Source: Acidobacteriota bacterium
GTDB taxonomy: Bacteria > Acidobacteriota > Blastocatellia > Pyrinomonadales > Pyrinomonadaceae
Reading direction: 5' to 3'
NCBI GenBank assembly: GCA_020200235.1
Contig: JAIVJC010000140.1
Location: 1 to 39,615 of the forward strand
Length of the DNA stretch: 39,615 bases
The notes under the pieces were generated by a model that did no database searches, was not told the origin of the DNA, and saw only the letters and a list, made by a program, of their open reading frames with translations. This document shows positions 7,145 to 15,019 of the stretch, piece by piece. The position numbers were made by a program, and so were the translations under genes. Within the stretch, counting starts at the first letter, position 1; the number at the start of each line of letters is the position of its first letter.

Positions 7145-10112
7145 ATGAAAAAGAGGTCTGACTCCGTATCAGGCATCGCCTGGCTCATCGCGCTCGTCTG
7201 CGCGCTCGCCTTCGCGACTATTGCGAGCCACGCGCAGCAGCAGCAGTCGCCGCCCGCGACCGGACCCAACCAGACGCCGACGCCGACTCCCACCGCGACG
7301 CCGACCCCGACGCCCACGCCGATCAACTGGTCGCAAGACCCGACGCTCACGCGGTTCGTCTTCCGCGGCATCGGCCCGGCGAGCATGGGCGGGCGCATCG
7401 ACGACATCGCCGCCGTCGAACAGAACCCCTACATCATCTACGTCGGTTTCGCCACCGGCGGGCTCTGGAAGTCCACGAACAACGGCACGACCTTCCAGCC
7501 CGTCTTCGACACCTACTCGAACGCCTCCATCGGCGACATCGCCATCGCGCCCTCCGATCAGAACATCGTCTGGGTCGGCACGGGCGAGCCCAACAACCGG
7601 CAGAGCTCGACGGTCGGCGACGGCATCTACAAGTCGACGGACGCGGGCAAGACCTTCACGCACATGGGGCTGCGCGACTCGCAGTCCATCGCGCGCATCG
7701 TCATCGACCCGCGCGATGCGAACACCGTCTACGTCGCCGTCCTCGGCCACCTCTTCGGACCCAACAAGGAGCGCGGCGTCTACAAAACGACCGACGGCGG
7801 CCGGACGTGGGCGAACGTCAAGTTCATCGACGAAGACACGGGCTTCACCGACATCGTGATGGACCCCTCGGACAGCAAGACGCTCTACGCCGCCTCGTAC
7901 CAGCGGCGCCGCACCTCGTCCGGCTTCAACGGCGGCGGTCCCGGCAGCGGCATCTGGAAGACCATCGACGCGGGTCGCACCTGGAAGCGGCTCGAAGGCG
8001 GTGGGCTGCCCGAGGTGAAGCCGCTCGGGCGCATCGGCATCGACGTGTCGCGCTCGAACCCGAACGTCGTCTACGCGCAGATGGAAGTCGGCGCGAGCGT
8101 GGGGACGGGCGGCGAGGAGCCGGTCGTCGCGCAGCCTTCGCCCAGCCCGGCAGCCGGCGCGTCGCCCTCGCCCTCGCCGCGCGCGCAAGCCACGCCCGCG
8201 GCGTCGCCGACCCCGACCCCGCTCGACCCGAAGAAGTCGGGCGTCTGGCGCTCGGACGACAAGGGCAGGACGTGGCGCGTCGTGAGCAACGAGAACAACC
8301 GCCCGATGTACTACAGCCAGATTCGCGTCGATCCGCGGAACTCGGAGAACGTCTACGTCGGCGGGCTGAACTTCAGCCGCTCGACCGACGGCGGCAAGAC
8401 CTTCAAGTCGCTCCAGCCCAACATCCCGCACAGCGATCACCACGCCATCTGGATCGACCCGACGAACGGCAACCACATCATCATCGGGAACGACGGCGGG
8501 CTCGACGTCTCCTACGATCAGGGCGAGACGTGGGACTACGTCAACACCATCGCCGCGGCACAGTTCTACGCCGTCTCCGCCGACATGCGCCGCCCCTACT
8601 ACGTCTACGGCGGGCTGCAGGATAACGGCTCGTGGGGCGCGCCCTCGGCGACGCGCAGCCAGGCGGGCATCACCAACGCCGACTGGTTCCGCGTCGGCGG
8701 CGGCGACGGCTTCTACACGCAGAACGATCCGACCGATCACATGATCGTCTACTCGGAATCGCAGAACGGCGCGATACAGCGGATCGACATGCGCACGGGC
8801 CGCAGCACGAGCATCCGCCCGCGCGGCGCGCCGCAACGGCGCGGCGGCGGCGGCGGTGGTGGCGGCGGTGGCGGCGGTGGCGGCGGCGGTCAACGCCTGG
8901 AACACGCCGCTCGTCCTCTCGCCGCACAACCCGCGCGTCGTCTACGCGGGCGGCGACCGCTTCTTCAAGTCGCTCGACCGCGGCGAGACGTGGACTTACT
9001 CGCCCGATCTCACCAAGCGGATCGACCGCACCACCTTCTCGATCATGGGCGTCAAAGGCACGGAGCCGATGGCTTCGAAGCACGACGGCTATCAGGGCTT
9101 CGGCTTCATCACGACCATCGCCGAGTCGCCCCTCCAGCCCGGCGTGCTGTGGGCGGGCACGGACGACGGCAACGTGCAGGTGAGCCGCGACGGCGGCGCG
9201 ACCTTCACGAACGTGGCGAAGAACGTGCCCGCGCTCACCGGCAGCCGCGACCGCGAGCTGTACCACATCACGCGCGTCGAGCCTTCGCGCTTCGACGCCG
9301 GGACGTGCTACCTCGCCGTGGACGGCCACCGCTTCGACGACTTCAAGCCCTACGTCTTCGTCACGCGCGACTACGGCGCGACGTGGAAGTCGGTGGCGGG
9401 CAACCTGCCGGAGTGGGGCCACGTCAACGTCATCCGCGAAGACCCGAAGAACCGCAGCCTGCTCTACGCCGGCACGGAGTTCGGGCTCTACGTCTCGCTC
9501 GACGGCGGCGCGGAGTGGAGGCGTTTCATGTCGGGGATGCCGCTCGTGCGCGTCGACGACCTGCTCATCCACCCGCGCGATAACGATCTGATCGTCGGCA
9601 CGCACGGGCGCGGCATCTACATCCTCGACGATCTCACCCCGCTGCAACAGCTCTCCGCCAGGGTCACGGGCGCGGACGCGCACCTCTTCGAAGTGCGCCC
9701 GGCTGTGCAGTGGCTCAACGACGTGCGCTACTCGCGCGCGGCGTCGGGCGCGAAATCCTTCCGCGGCAACAACCCCGCGCCCGGCACGGCGATCAGCTAC
9801 TTCCTCAAGTCAGCCCCGGCGGGCGACGTGCGGATCACGATCTCCGACTACACGGGCAGGGTCGTGCGCACGCTGACGGGGACGAAGGACGCGGGGCTCA
9901 ACCGCGTGCAGTGGAACCTGCGCGCCAACGCTCCGCCGCGCCCGGCGAACCTGCCGGGCGGCTTCGGCGGAGGTGGCGGCGGCGGAGGTGGCGGCGGCTT
10001 CAACGCCCTCTTCAACCAGGGCCCGCCGGTCGAGGCGGGGGCCTACCTTGTCAAGCTGTCGGTCGACGGCAAGGACTACACGACCGGATTGCGGATTCAA
10101 AGCAGAGCTTGA
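7145..10112 (+). pseudogene. Sortilin/VPS10-like BNR-repeat exported protein, frameshifted in a poly-Gly tract
   Basis: This is a large secreted beta-propeller protein of the WD40/YVTN/BNR class. ATG 7145 starts a signal peptide (ending ASHAQ) preceded by AAAGGAAG. A Pro/Thr linker follows, then at least eleven Asp-box motifs (STDAGKTF, TTDGGRTW, RSDDKGRTW, SYDQGETW, SLDRGETW, SRDGGATF and others) spread over two propellers. The C-terminal domain (VRITISDYTGRVVRTL) is FlgD/Ig-like. The first frame runs to about 8890, where a GGC/GGT glycine tract (about 8842-8890) ends. The protein then continues in the +1 frame from VNAWNTPLVLSPHN to the stop at 10112. A second glycine tract near 9963-10002 is in frame. 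Function is unknown; propellers of this class bind polymers or act as hydrolases. The shift may be a sequencing error. Confidence 0.85.
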
Positions 10113-10124
10113 CTGTTCTTTAAT

Positions 10125-10152
10125 CCGCATTCCGCATTCCGCATTCCGCAAT
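10125..10152. repeat. CCGCATT heptamer tandem repeat
   Basis: There are four consecutive heptamers, three perfect CCGCATT and a last CCGCAAT, directly after the BNR-repeat gene. The unit length matches the heptamers at 3232, 7012 and 23378, but no inverted partner arm is seen here. Confidence 0.7.
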
Positions 10153-10357
10153 CTCATCTCCCGCCCGCTTGCGGCAGGCGGTTCCGACCTGTGCGCCCGC
10201 GCAGTAGTTGCGTGCTTCGATCCGAAAATTCAAACCCAACTTTGAATGTTTGAAGTCGTCGCCGCGACTTGCCCGCGGGCGACGCATCAGTGCCCGTCCA
10301 TCGTTTCGTAGTGCGGGCGAGATTCCCTCCGAAATTCTATTGCCGCGGCGCGGCGGC
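10153..10357. other. Intergenic stretch without a supported gene
   Basis: There is no convincing reading frame. A seven-pair hairpin CGTCGCC/GGGCGACG lies near 10257-10286. The rest shows no clear signal. Confidence 0.4.
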
Positions 10358-10432
10358 TCGCGCTTCAACAGCAGCAAGGACATCGGGCTCAGCAGCCGCA
10401 GCGTTCAGTTCGGCATCCGCCTCATCTTCTAA
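10358..10432 (+). pseudogene. Possible C-terminal remnant of a TonB-dependent/outer-membrane receptor gene
   Basis: The last 25 codons before the stop read SRFNSSKDIGLSSRSVQFGIRLIF. Alternating aromatic/hydrophobic residues ending in a C-terminal Phe are the classic signature of an outer-membrane beta-barrel. The end pattern RSVQFGIRLIF is like acidobacterial carboxypeptidase-regulatory TonB receptors. Upstream sequence in this frame has no barrel-like features. A strong terminator follows 40 bases after the stop, which supports a genuine former gene end. The remnant is short, so this call is tentative. Confidence 0.45.
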
Positions 10433-10471
10433 CGAAGGCGGAGCCGACCGGGGAATCAACTTCCACCTTAC

Positions 10472-10505
10472 GGGGAGGGGTCGCTTTAGACCCCTCCCCA
10501 TTTTC
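10472..10505 (+). terminator. Strong Rho-independent terminator
   Basis: GGGGAGGGGTC (10472-10482) pairs perfectly with GACCCCTCCCC (10489-10499) across a six-base loop and runs into ATTTTC. It belongs to the receptor-like gene end at 10432. Confidence 0.85.
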
Positions 10506-10714
10506 GTGGAGTCGTAATGCCTGGAAGAAAGATTGTGCCCTGCCGCGGACGACGATAAAAGTGGCGGGCGGCGTAGCGAAGCATGGTGGCGGCCCAACCC
10601 GACACCATCATGGGCGGTCTCATCCCTGCGACACTCACAGATATCGCGGCAGTTTTACAAAGCCCGGCAGATTAGACGGCGAAATGGGCGTAATATATTA
10701 CGGCTTTTAGGGCA

Positions 10715-10720
10715 TATAAT
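10715..10720 (+). promoter_or_regulatory. Possible -10 element for zinc-ribbon gene
   Basis: A perfect TATAAT sits in a locally A/T-rich stretch 94 bases before the start codon at 10809. No good -35 hexamer is seen at 16-18 bases, so this is weak. Confidence 0.3.
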
Positions 10721-10808
10721 TTACGTTATGCGCTTGGCCATTGCTGGGAAATCACTGTTGAACTTGGCGGCGTTCGGTATCGTAATGGCCTTCAGGAGGT
10801 GAGAGAGG

Positions 10809-11273
10809 ATGTATTGTTCATCTTGCGGCGTATCTGTCGCGCAGGGCTTGAGCTACTGTAATTATTGTGGCGCAAAGTTGAGTGGGGAGAAAGGCGATAG
10901 CCTCATCAAATCATCAGAAGTGAAACCTGCATCCCTCGTATGGGGCATGGTAGCGGTCTTGGTCTTTGGCTTTGTAGCCATCACGTTCCTCATGATGGCG
11001 ATGAAAATGGTCGGCTTAAATGTGGGGCAGATTCTCGCTTTCACGATACTGAGCTTTCTCATAATGCTGCTGGTCGAAGGCGTGATCATCTGGCAGTTAT
11101 TGCGTCGCAAGCGTGGCGCTGAAGAAACAGGCGATACTGCGGTATCAAAGGAGCAAGCGACGAAAGAGCTTGAGGCGGCAAGGGCGCGAGTGCTGCCGGA
11201 GCCTATGCCGAGCGTGACTGAGCACACGACCCGATCATTTGAGCCGATCTACAGCGAGCGAAAATCAAAGTGA
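10809..11273 (+). CDS. Zinc-ribbon membrane protein
   Basis: This 154-residue protein begins with a four-cysteine zinc ribbon (CSSCG at residues 3-7 and CNYCG at about 17-21). Two hydrophobic segments follow (about 44-68 and 75-98), then a charged cytoplasmic-type tail ending VTEHTTRSFEPIY. Similar zinc-ribbon plus two-helix proteins with a TEHTTR-type tail are familiar from Acidobacteriota, function unknown. The start is well defined: GGAGGTGAG lies ten bases before ATG. The gene is clearly less GC-rich than its neighbours, and a complete attC follows 23 bases after its stop. It is therefore the first recognisable cassette gene of the array at 10.8-12.6 kb. Confidence 0.85.
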   Translation: MYCSSCGVSVAQGLSYCNYCGAKLSGEKGDSLIKSSEVKPASLVWGMVAVLVFGFVAITFLMMAMKMVGLNVGQILAFTILSFLIMLLVEGVIIWQLLRRKRGAEETGDTAVSKEQATKELEAARARVLPEPMPSVTEHTTRSFEPIYSERKSK

Positions 11274-11296
11274 GGATCGCCCTTGAGCCACGCCGC

Positions 11297-11382
11297 GCCT
11301 AACAACGGCATGCACCCGACGCCCCACCAGCGCGCCTCTCATGTACGTTGTGTTGGGGCGCGGGTGATGCCGGGCGTTAGAT
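11297..11382 (+). other. Integron attC recombination site, complete
   Basis: The left core GCCTAAC (11297-11303) and right core GTTAGAT (11376-11382) both match RYYYAAC and GTTRRRY exactly. The arms between them pair as an imperfect palindrome. GGCATGCACCCGACGCCCCA on the left matches the reverse complement of the right arm except for single unpaired bases, the extrahelical-base hallmark of attC. Length is 86 bp. It belongs to the zinc-ribbon cassette. Confidence 0.85.
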
Positions 11383-11586
11383 GGCGACCATCTTGAGGCG
11401 TGGGCAGATTGGCTGAGAACAACCCAAGCGCGGGCTTACTGTGCTCCGCCGGCCATATGGGGCTCTTTATAAGCCGATGTTCAGCTTCTTCTTTTAATTT
11501 GCAGTTGGCCCCCGACATGCTTACTCTCTCTCTGGTACAGTTTATAACCCGAGGCTCAGGGTTGTCCTACTTAGTGAGGTCTGGTA

Positions 11587-11991
11587 TTGATCAAATCACT
11601 GTTAAACCCACTCCGCGCTATCGCCGGGAATCGGCGGATTAAGCCGAGATTTAAGCCCCCGGCGGGGCCCCCGCTCATCGCCAGCATTGCGGTGCTGGAA
11701 ACAGATTCGCGCACGATCGCGTGCCATGTTCGTGACCTCAGTGAATCGGGGATGAGCTTCTTCATCCTCGACAGCCTCGCGACGCAGCGTGGCCTGTTGA
11801 CCAAAGGTGCCAGGTGCCGCGTAGTCTTAGCCCTTCCGACCGGCGTTATCTACTTATCCGGGCAACTGGTGTGGTGTCAGTTCCCCGACGCTCAGAGGCC
11901 GGATCTAGGCGCGGTCATGGCCGTCCAAATTACGGAGATCAAGCGGGACGCTAAGGAGCATTACCTGGCCTACCTCGGATCGCTGGAATGA
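11587..11991 (+). CDS. PilZ-domain protein (possible c-di-GMP binder)
   Basis: This 134-residue protein is occupied mostly by one PilZ-like beta barrel. The N-terminal basic stretch RRIKPRFK occupies the place of the RxxxR c-di-GMP motif, but its spacing is imperfect. VRDLSESGMSFFI fits the D/NxSxxG motif well, and the barrel continues through VVLALPTGVIYLSGQLVW. If functional it would be a cytoplasmic c-di-GMP effector; loss of strict RxxxR leaves this open. The start is TTG with GTGAGGT six bases upstream. The gene is flanked by complete attC sites at 11297-11382 and 12058-12160, so it is an intact integron cassette. The 205 bases between the left attC and the start show no clear promoter. 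Confidence 0.82.
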   Translation: MIKSLLNPLRAIAGNRRIKPRFKPPAGPPLIASIAVLETDSRTIACHVRDLSESGMSFFILDSLATQRGLLTKGARCRVVLALPTGVIYLSGQLVWCQFPDAQRPDLGAVMAVQITEIKRDAKEHYLAYLGSLE

Positions 11992-12057
11992 ATCACCGCG
12001 ATACTTGTGTTCGGGTAAGAGGCGAATGGGTTAACACGGTTTCATCCCGAAGGCGCC

Positions 12058-12160
12058 GTCTAACGACTCACTCGACCGGACTCGCAATCAGCATGGATGT
12101 CATCCGCAGGATGGAAGGCTTCTCCGGTTGATTGCTCGCCGGTTAATGCGAGCGTTAGGT
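12058..12160 (+). other. Integron attC recombination site, complete
   Basis: The left core GTCTAAC (12058-12064) and right core GTTAGGT (12154-12160) match the consensus. The left arm CGACTCACTCGACCGG is matched by the reverse complement of the right arm (CGCTCGCATTAACCGG), and further inward CGCAATCA pairs with the TGATTGCTCG side. Length is 103 bp. It closes the PilZ cassette. Confidence 0.8.
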
Positions 12161-12184
12161 TTCTTTCTGTTAGGTGACGCAGTG

Positions 12185-12544
12185 ATGGGCAAGAGAGTCG
12201 AGTGGGTGAAGTCCCTGAGGCGGCATGGCCGGAGCCGCCCCCGGCAGTTCCTCATCTTCCTCGTCTTCGAGGCTTATTACCAGTTGTGCACGCTGAGGGG
12301 CTACAGGCCGCGCCACCTCCTCGACCCGTCGCCGGAATGGATGAGGCGGGCGCCGCCGGTCGGGCGCGTCCTGATGGTGTGGCCGCGCCTCCCGCCCTCG
12401 CTCCGGGCGCTCGATAGAATAATATTTCCCGGCGCGCACGCCGAGTTGGTGCCTTACACGCCGGAGGCGTTCGAGGCGGCGAGGGCGTCGGGCAGGCGCG
12501 CGGAGGTCATGACGGCCGTCTTGGGCGAGCTTCGTCTCAATTAG
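12185..12544 (+). CDS. Uncharacterised cassette protein
   Basis: I do not recognise this 119-residue protein. It starts with a basic segment (KRVEWVKSLRRHGRSRPRQ), then a hydrophobic/aromatic stretch (FLIFLVFEAYYQL) and an Arg/Pro-rich middle. The C-terminal segment LVPYTPEAFEAARASG faintly recalls the end of minimal nucleotidyltransferases, but the catalytic GSxxxG and DxD parts are absent. I chose ATG 12185 because AGGTGA lies seven bases upstream. The longer frame from 12128 would run inside the attC site. It sits between a complete attC on its left and a truncated one on its right, which marks it as the last cassette of the array. Confidence 0.6.
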   Translation: MGKRVEWVKSLRRHGRSRPRQFLIFLVFEAYYQLCTLRGYRPRHLLDPSPEWMRRAPPVGRVLMVWPRLPPSLRALDRIIFPGAHAELVPYTPEAFEAARASGRRAEVMTAVLGELRLN

Positions 12545-12558
12545 TCCTTCAAGGCGAA

Positions 12559-12612
12559 ACCTAACAACGGCATGCACCCGCCGCCCCTTCAGCGCGCCTC
12601 TCATGCATGTTG
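12559..12612 (+). other. Truncated attC half site
   Basis: ACCTAAC (12559-12565) is followed by AACGGCATGCACCCG and a CAGCGCGCCTCTCATG segment. These are nearly identical to the left half of the attC at 11297. The sequence diverges near 12612 and no right core follows, so the site is cut in half. The cassette array ends here. Confidence 0.75.
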
Positions 12613-12636
12613 AATGCCGCTGACCCGGCGACGCGC

Positions 12637-12800
12637 TCATTTGTCTCTGATGAGGATGACGTCGTTGACGTTCGTGCCGCGCTCGTAGACGAGGCGGCCG
12701 TCGCGCGAGATGTCGAAGCGGAAGACGCGCTCGGAGTTGAAGGCGGTGAGCTGCCGCGCGGGCGAGCCGTCGGCGGGCTGGAGCCAGACGTTCGAGACGC
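12637..12800 (-). pseudogene. C-terminal remnant of a TolB/PD40-type beta-propeller protein
   Basis: The minus strand reads VSNVWLQPADGSPARQLTAF, then NSERVFRFDISRDGRLVYE and RGTNVNDVILIRDK, then stop at 12637. WLQP..DGSPxRQLT and the SRDG..RGTxxxDVxLI ending are typical of the last propeller blade of TolB-like proteins. They are often the C-terminus of acidobacterial Ser/Thr kinases. Upstream of about 12800 the homology stops abruptly and a fragment of a different gene, on the opposite strand, begins. Only about 54 codons remain. Confidence 0.7.
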
Positions 12801-12964
12801 TGGAAGCCAACAACCCCGCCTTCGACGAGCCGACGCTCGGCGTCCTCGCCCGCGACCAGTTCTACTTCGTCGCCAACAGCCAGTGGGGGGCGATTGACGA
12901 GAAGGGGCGGCTCGCGCCCGACGAAAAACTGCGAGAGCCCGTCGTCCTGAAGCTCAAGCTGTGA
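12797..12964 (+). pseudogene. C-terminal remnant of an SMP-30/gluconolactonase-like propeller protein
   Basis: The plus strand reads LEANNPAFDEPTLGVLARDQ, FYFVANSQWGAIDEKGRLAP and DEKLREPVVLKLKL, then stop. EPTxGV and YFVANSQ are features of the last blade of SMP-30-like proteins. Everything upstream of about 12797 is lost and replaced by the inverted TolB remnant, so the two gene ends are joined tail-side outward. The remnant is about 55 codons long. Confidence 0.6.
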
Positions 12965-13057
12965 CGCGACACGCGCGCCCGCCGGGATCGTTCTTCCGAA
13001 AAACTTGACGAACGAAAACGCCTTCAACAACAATCCTCCCACACGGAGGGACCTTTG

Positions 13058-14758
13058 ATGAGACGAAGGACGTTTTTGCGCGGCACGCTCGCGGGCGCGG
13101 CTGTTGCCGTCGCCTCGCCCGCCATCTGCACGCCGCGCGGTGAAGGTGCAACTGATTCGGGTGCGGCGGCGACGCCCGTCAAAGCTTTCGCGCTCGAAGA
13201 GTTGACCATCGCAGAGATGCAGGAGGGGATGCGCTCGGGAAAGTTCACGGCGCGCTCGCTCGTCAAAGATTACCTCGAACGCATCGACGACGTTGACAGG
13301 CAGGGCGCGTCGCTCAACTCCGTCATCGAGACGAACCCCGAGGCGCTCTCGATCGCCGAGACTCTGGATCGCGAGCGCAAGGCGGGTCGCGTGCGCGGCG
13401 CGCTCCACGGCATCCCCGTCCTGATTAAAGACAACATCGACACGGCTGATCGGATGCAGACGACCGCGGGCTCGCTCGCCCTCGTCGGCGCACCAACCCC
13501 GCGCGATGCCTTCATCGCGCAGAAGCTGCGCGAGGCGGGCGCTGTTGTCCTGGGCAAGACGAACCTCAGCGAGTGGGCGAACTTCCGCTCGACCCATTCC
13601 TCGTCGGGGTGGAGCGGGCGCGGCGGTCAGACGAAGAACCCTTACGCGCTCGACCGCAACCCCTGCGGCTCGAGCTCCGGCTCCGGCGCGGCGGCGAGCG
13701 CGAACCTCTGCGCCGCGGCGGTCGGCACCGAGACGGACGGCTCCATCGTCTGCCCCTCTTCGGCGAACTCGCTCGTCGGCATCAAGCCGACCGTCGGTCT
13801 CGTCAGCCGCTCCGGCATCATCCCCATCTCGCACACGCAGGACACGGCGGGTCCGATGGCGCGCACCGTCGCCGACGCCGCCGCGCTGCTCTCAGCGCTC
13901 AGCGGCGTCGATCCGCGCGACCCCGTGACCGCCGCGAGCAGAGGTAAGGCGCAAGCCGACTACACGCGCTTTCTCGACGCGAACGCACTCAAAGGCGCGC
14001 GCGTCGGCGTCGCGCGAAAATACTTCGGCTTCAACGACCGCGTCGACAAGTTGATGGCTGACGCCATCGATGCCCTGAAGCGCGCGGGCGCGACCCTGGT
14101 CGATCCGGCTGACATCCCGACGGGCAGCCAGCTCGACGCGGCGGAGCTTCAGGTCCTGCTCTTCGAGTTCAAAGCCGACTTGAACAAGTACCTCGCCGAG
14201 AGAGGCGCGCCCGCGGGCAGGCGCACGCTCAAGGAGCTGATCAAGTTCAACGAGGAGAACCGCGCGCGAGAGATGCCCTACTTCGGGCAGGAGCTTTTCC
14301 ACCAGGCGGAGGCGAAGGGCGCGCTCACGTCGAAAGACTACCTCGCCGCCGTCGCCAAAAATCACAGGCTCGCGCGCGCGCAAGGGATCGACGCCGTCGC
14401 GCGGAAGTTCCGACTCGACGCCTTCGTCGCGCCCACCGGGGGACCTCCCTGGACGACCGACCTCGTCAACGGCGATCACTTCACCGGCGGCTTCTCGACG
14501 CTCTCGGCGGTCGCGGGCTACCCGCACGTCACCGTCCCGGCGGGGTACGTGCGCGGTCTCCCCGTCGGCATCTCCTTCTTCGGCGCGGCGTACACCGAGC
14601 CGCGACTGATCGCTCTCGCCTACGCCTACGAGCAGGCGACTAAACTTCGCCGCCCGCCGAAATTCCTCCCGCGCGCCGAGCTGAACGCGCAGGAGACTTC
14701 CGGCTTCGACGCCCGCCCGCAGTCGCCGCCGTTGACACGCGTGCGCTGCGGCAGTTAG
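13058..14758 (+). CDS. Tat-exported amidase (amidase-signature family)
   Basis: This is an amide hydrolase of the GatA/AS family. The Lys-cisSer-Ser triad is intact: Lys124 (GIPVLIKDNID), Ser205 (NPCGSSSGSG) and Ser229 (GTETDGSIVCPSS), with the usual 24-residue serine spacing. The N-terminus MRRRTFLRGTLAGAAVAVASPA is a twin-arginine signal, so the enzyme is probably folded in the cytoplasm and exported. A GatA role in Gln-tRNA synthesis is therefore excluded. The substrate is unknown; exported relatives act on peptide or aryl amides. I chose ATG 13058 over TTG 13055 because CGGAGGGA lies at proper spacing and the Tat motif starts there. The -35 box of the next transcription unit lies inside its last codons. 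Confidence 0.93.
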   Translation: MRRRTFLRGTLAGAAVAVASPAICTPRGEGATDSGAAATPVKAFALEELTIAEMQEGMRSGKFTARSLVKDYLERIDDVDRQGASLNSVIETNPEALSIAETLDRERKAGRVRGALHGIPVLIKDNIDTADRMQTTAGSLALVGAPTPRDAFIAQKLREAGAVVLGKTNLSEWANFRSTHSSSGWSGRGGQTKNPYALDRNPCGSSSGSGAAASANLCAAAVGTETDGSIVCPSSANSLVGIKPTVGLVSRSGIIPISHTQDTAGPMARTVADAAALLSALSGVDPRDPVTAASRGKAQADYTRFLDANALKGARVGVARKYFGFNDRVDKLMADAIDALKRAGATLVDPADIPTGSQLDAAELQVLLFEFKADLNKYLAERGAPAGRRTLKELIKFNEENRAREMPYFGQELFHQAEAKGALTSKDYLAAVAKNHRLARAQGIDAVARKFRLDAFVAPTGGPPWTTDLVNGDHFTGGFSTLSAVAGYPHVTVPAGYVRGLPVGISFFGAAYTEPRLIALAYAYEQATKLRRPPKFLPRAELNAQETSGFDARPQSPPLTRVRCGS

Positions 14759-14761
14759 CTT
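14732..14761 (+). promoter_or_regulatory. Candidate promoter for the Tyr leader-phenylalanine hydroxylase unit
   Basis: A perfect -35 TTGACA (14732-14737) lies 18 bases before TAGCTT (14756-14761). The predicted start near 14768 would place the leader-peptide ATG about 38 bases into the transcript. The -10 is weak, and read-through from the amidase gene is possible. Confidence 0.4.
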
Positions 14762-14805
14762 AACGACGGGCGACGCGCTCAGACAGCGCCGCCCTCAGGT
14801 TCGCG

Positions 14806-14907
14806 ATGCGCAACAAGGTCAGCCACAGCGCCCGTTATTACTACTACGCCACGCCCACCACGCGGAGGGGTGAGGCGGCGGGTGGCTGTGCACGCGCGAT
14901 GATCTAG
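14806..14907 (+). CDS. Leader peptide with four consecutive Tyr codons (putative attenuator peptide)
   Basis: This is a 33-codon ORF, ATG 14806 to TAG 14905-14907, preceded by TCAGG six bases upstream. Codons 10-14 read Arg-Tyr-Tyr-Tyr-Tyr (CGT TAT TAC TAC TAC). The peptide begins MRNKVSHSA and continues ATPTTRRG. It sits between a candidate promoter and a strong intrinsic terminator at 14931-14983, directly ahead of the gene for phenylalanine hydroxylase, the enzyme that makes tyrosine. This is the layout of a ribosome-stalling attenuator. Uncharged tRNA-Tyr would stall the ribosome at 14836-14847. That would free 14881-14887 (GGTGGCT) to pair, with one bulge, with AGCCGACC in the terminator's 5' arm. 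Seen: ORF, Tyr run, terminator. Inferred: regulatory mechanism and translation. Confidence 0.75.
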   Translation: MRNKVSHSARYYYYATPTTRRGEAAGGCARAMI

Positions 14908-14930
14908 CGGACGCGGAAACAGTTTTCACC

Positions 14931-14983
14931 GAGCCGACCAACGAACCTTCCGACGCGGGAGATTCGTTGGTCGGCTCTTTTTT
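14931..14983 (+). terminator. Intrinsic terminator of the leader (attenuator)
   Basis: GAGCCGACCAACGAA (14931-14945) pairs perfectly over 15 bases with TTCGTTGGTCGGCTC (14963-14977) around a 17-base loop, followed by TTTTTT (14978-14983). It begins 24 bases after the leader stop codon and ends 36 bases before the phenylalanine hydroxylase start. All transcription of that gene from upstream must therefore pass through it. Confidence 0.92.
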
Positions 14984-15019
14984 GTTCACACCTTGAAAGA
15001 GCAGAGGAGTCCAAACGCC

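Noticed and set aside
12185-12544. Nucleotidyltransferase (MNT-type) based on LVPYTPEAFEAARASG
   Set aside because: The catalytic GSxxxG and DxD motifs are absent, and the resemblance is confined to a short C-terminal segment.
13058-14758. GatA subunit of the Asp/Glu-tRNA amidotransferase
   Set aside because: The same triad is present, but a twin-arginine signal and absence of gatB/gatC nearby point to an exported amidase.
14806-14983. A T-box or tetrahydrobiopterin-type riboswitch before phhA
   Set aside because: No T-box consensus or specifier stem is seen. The start codon, Shine-Dalgarno and Tyr run explain the leader more simply as an attenuator peptide.
14993-15019. TTG 14993 as start of phhA
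   Set aside because: It lies only ten bases past the attenuator T-tract with no Shine-Dalgarno, whereas ATG 15020 has AGAGGAGT at proper spacing.
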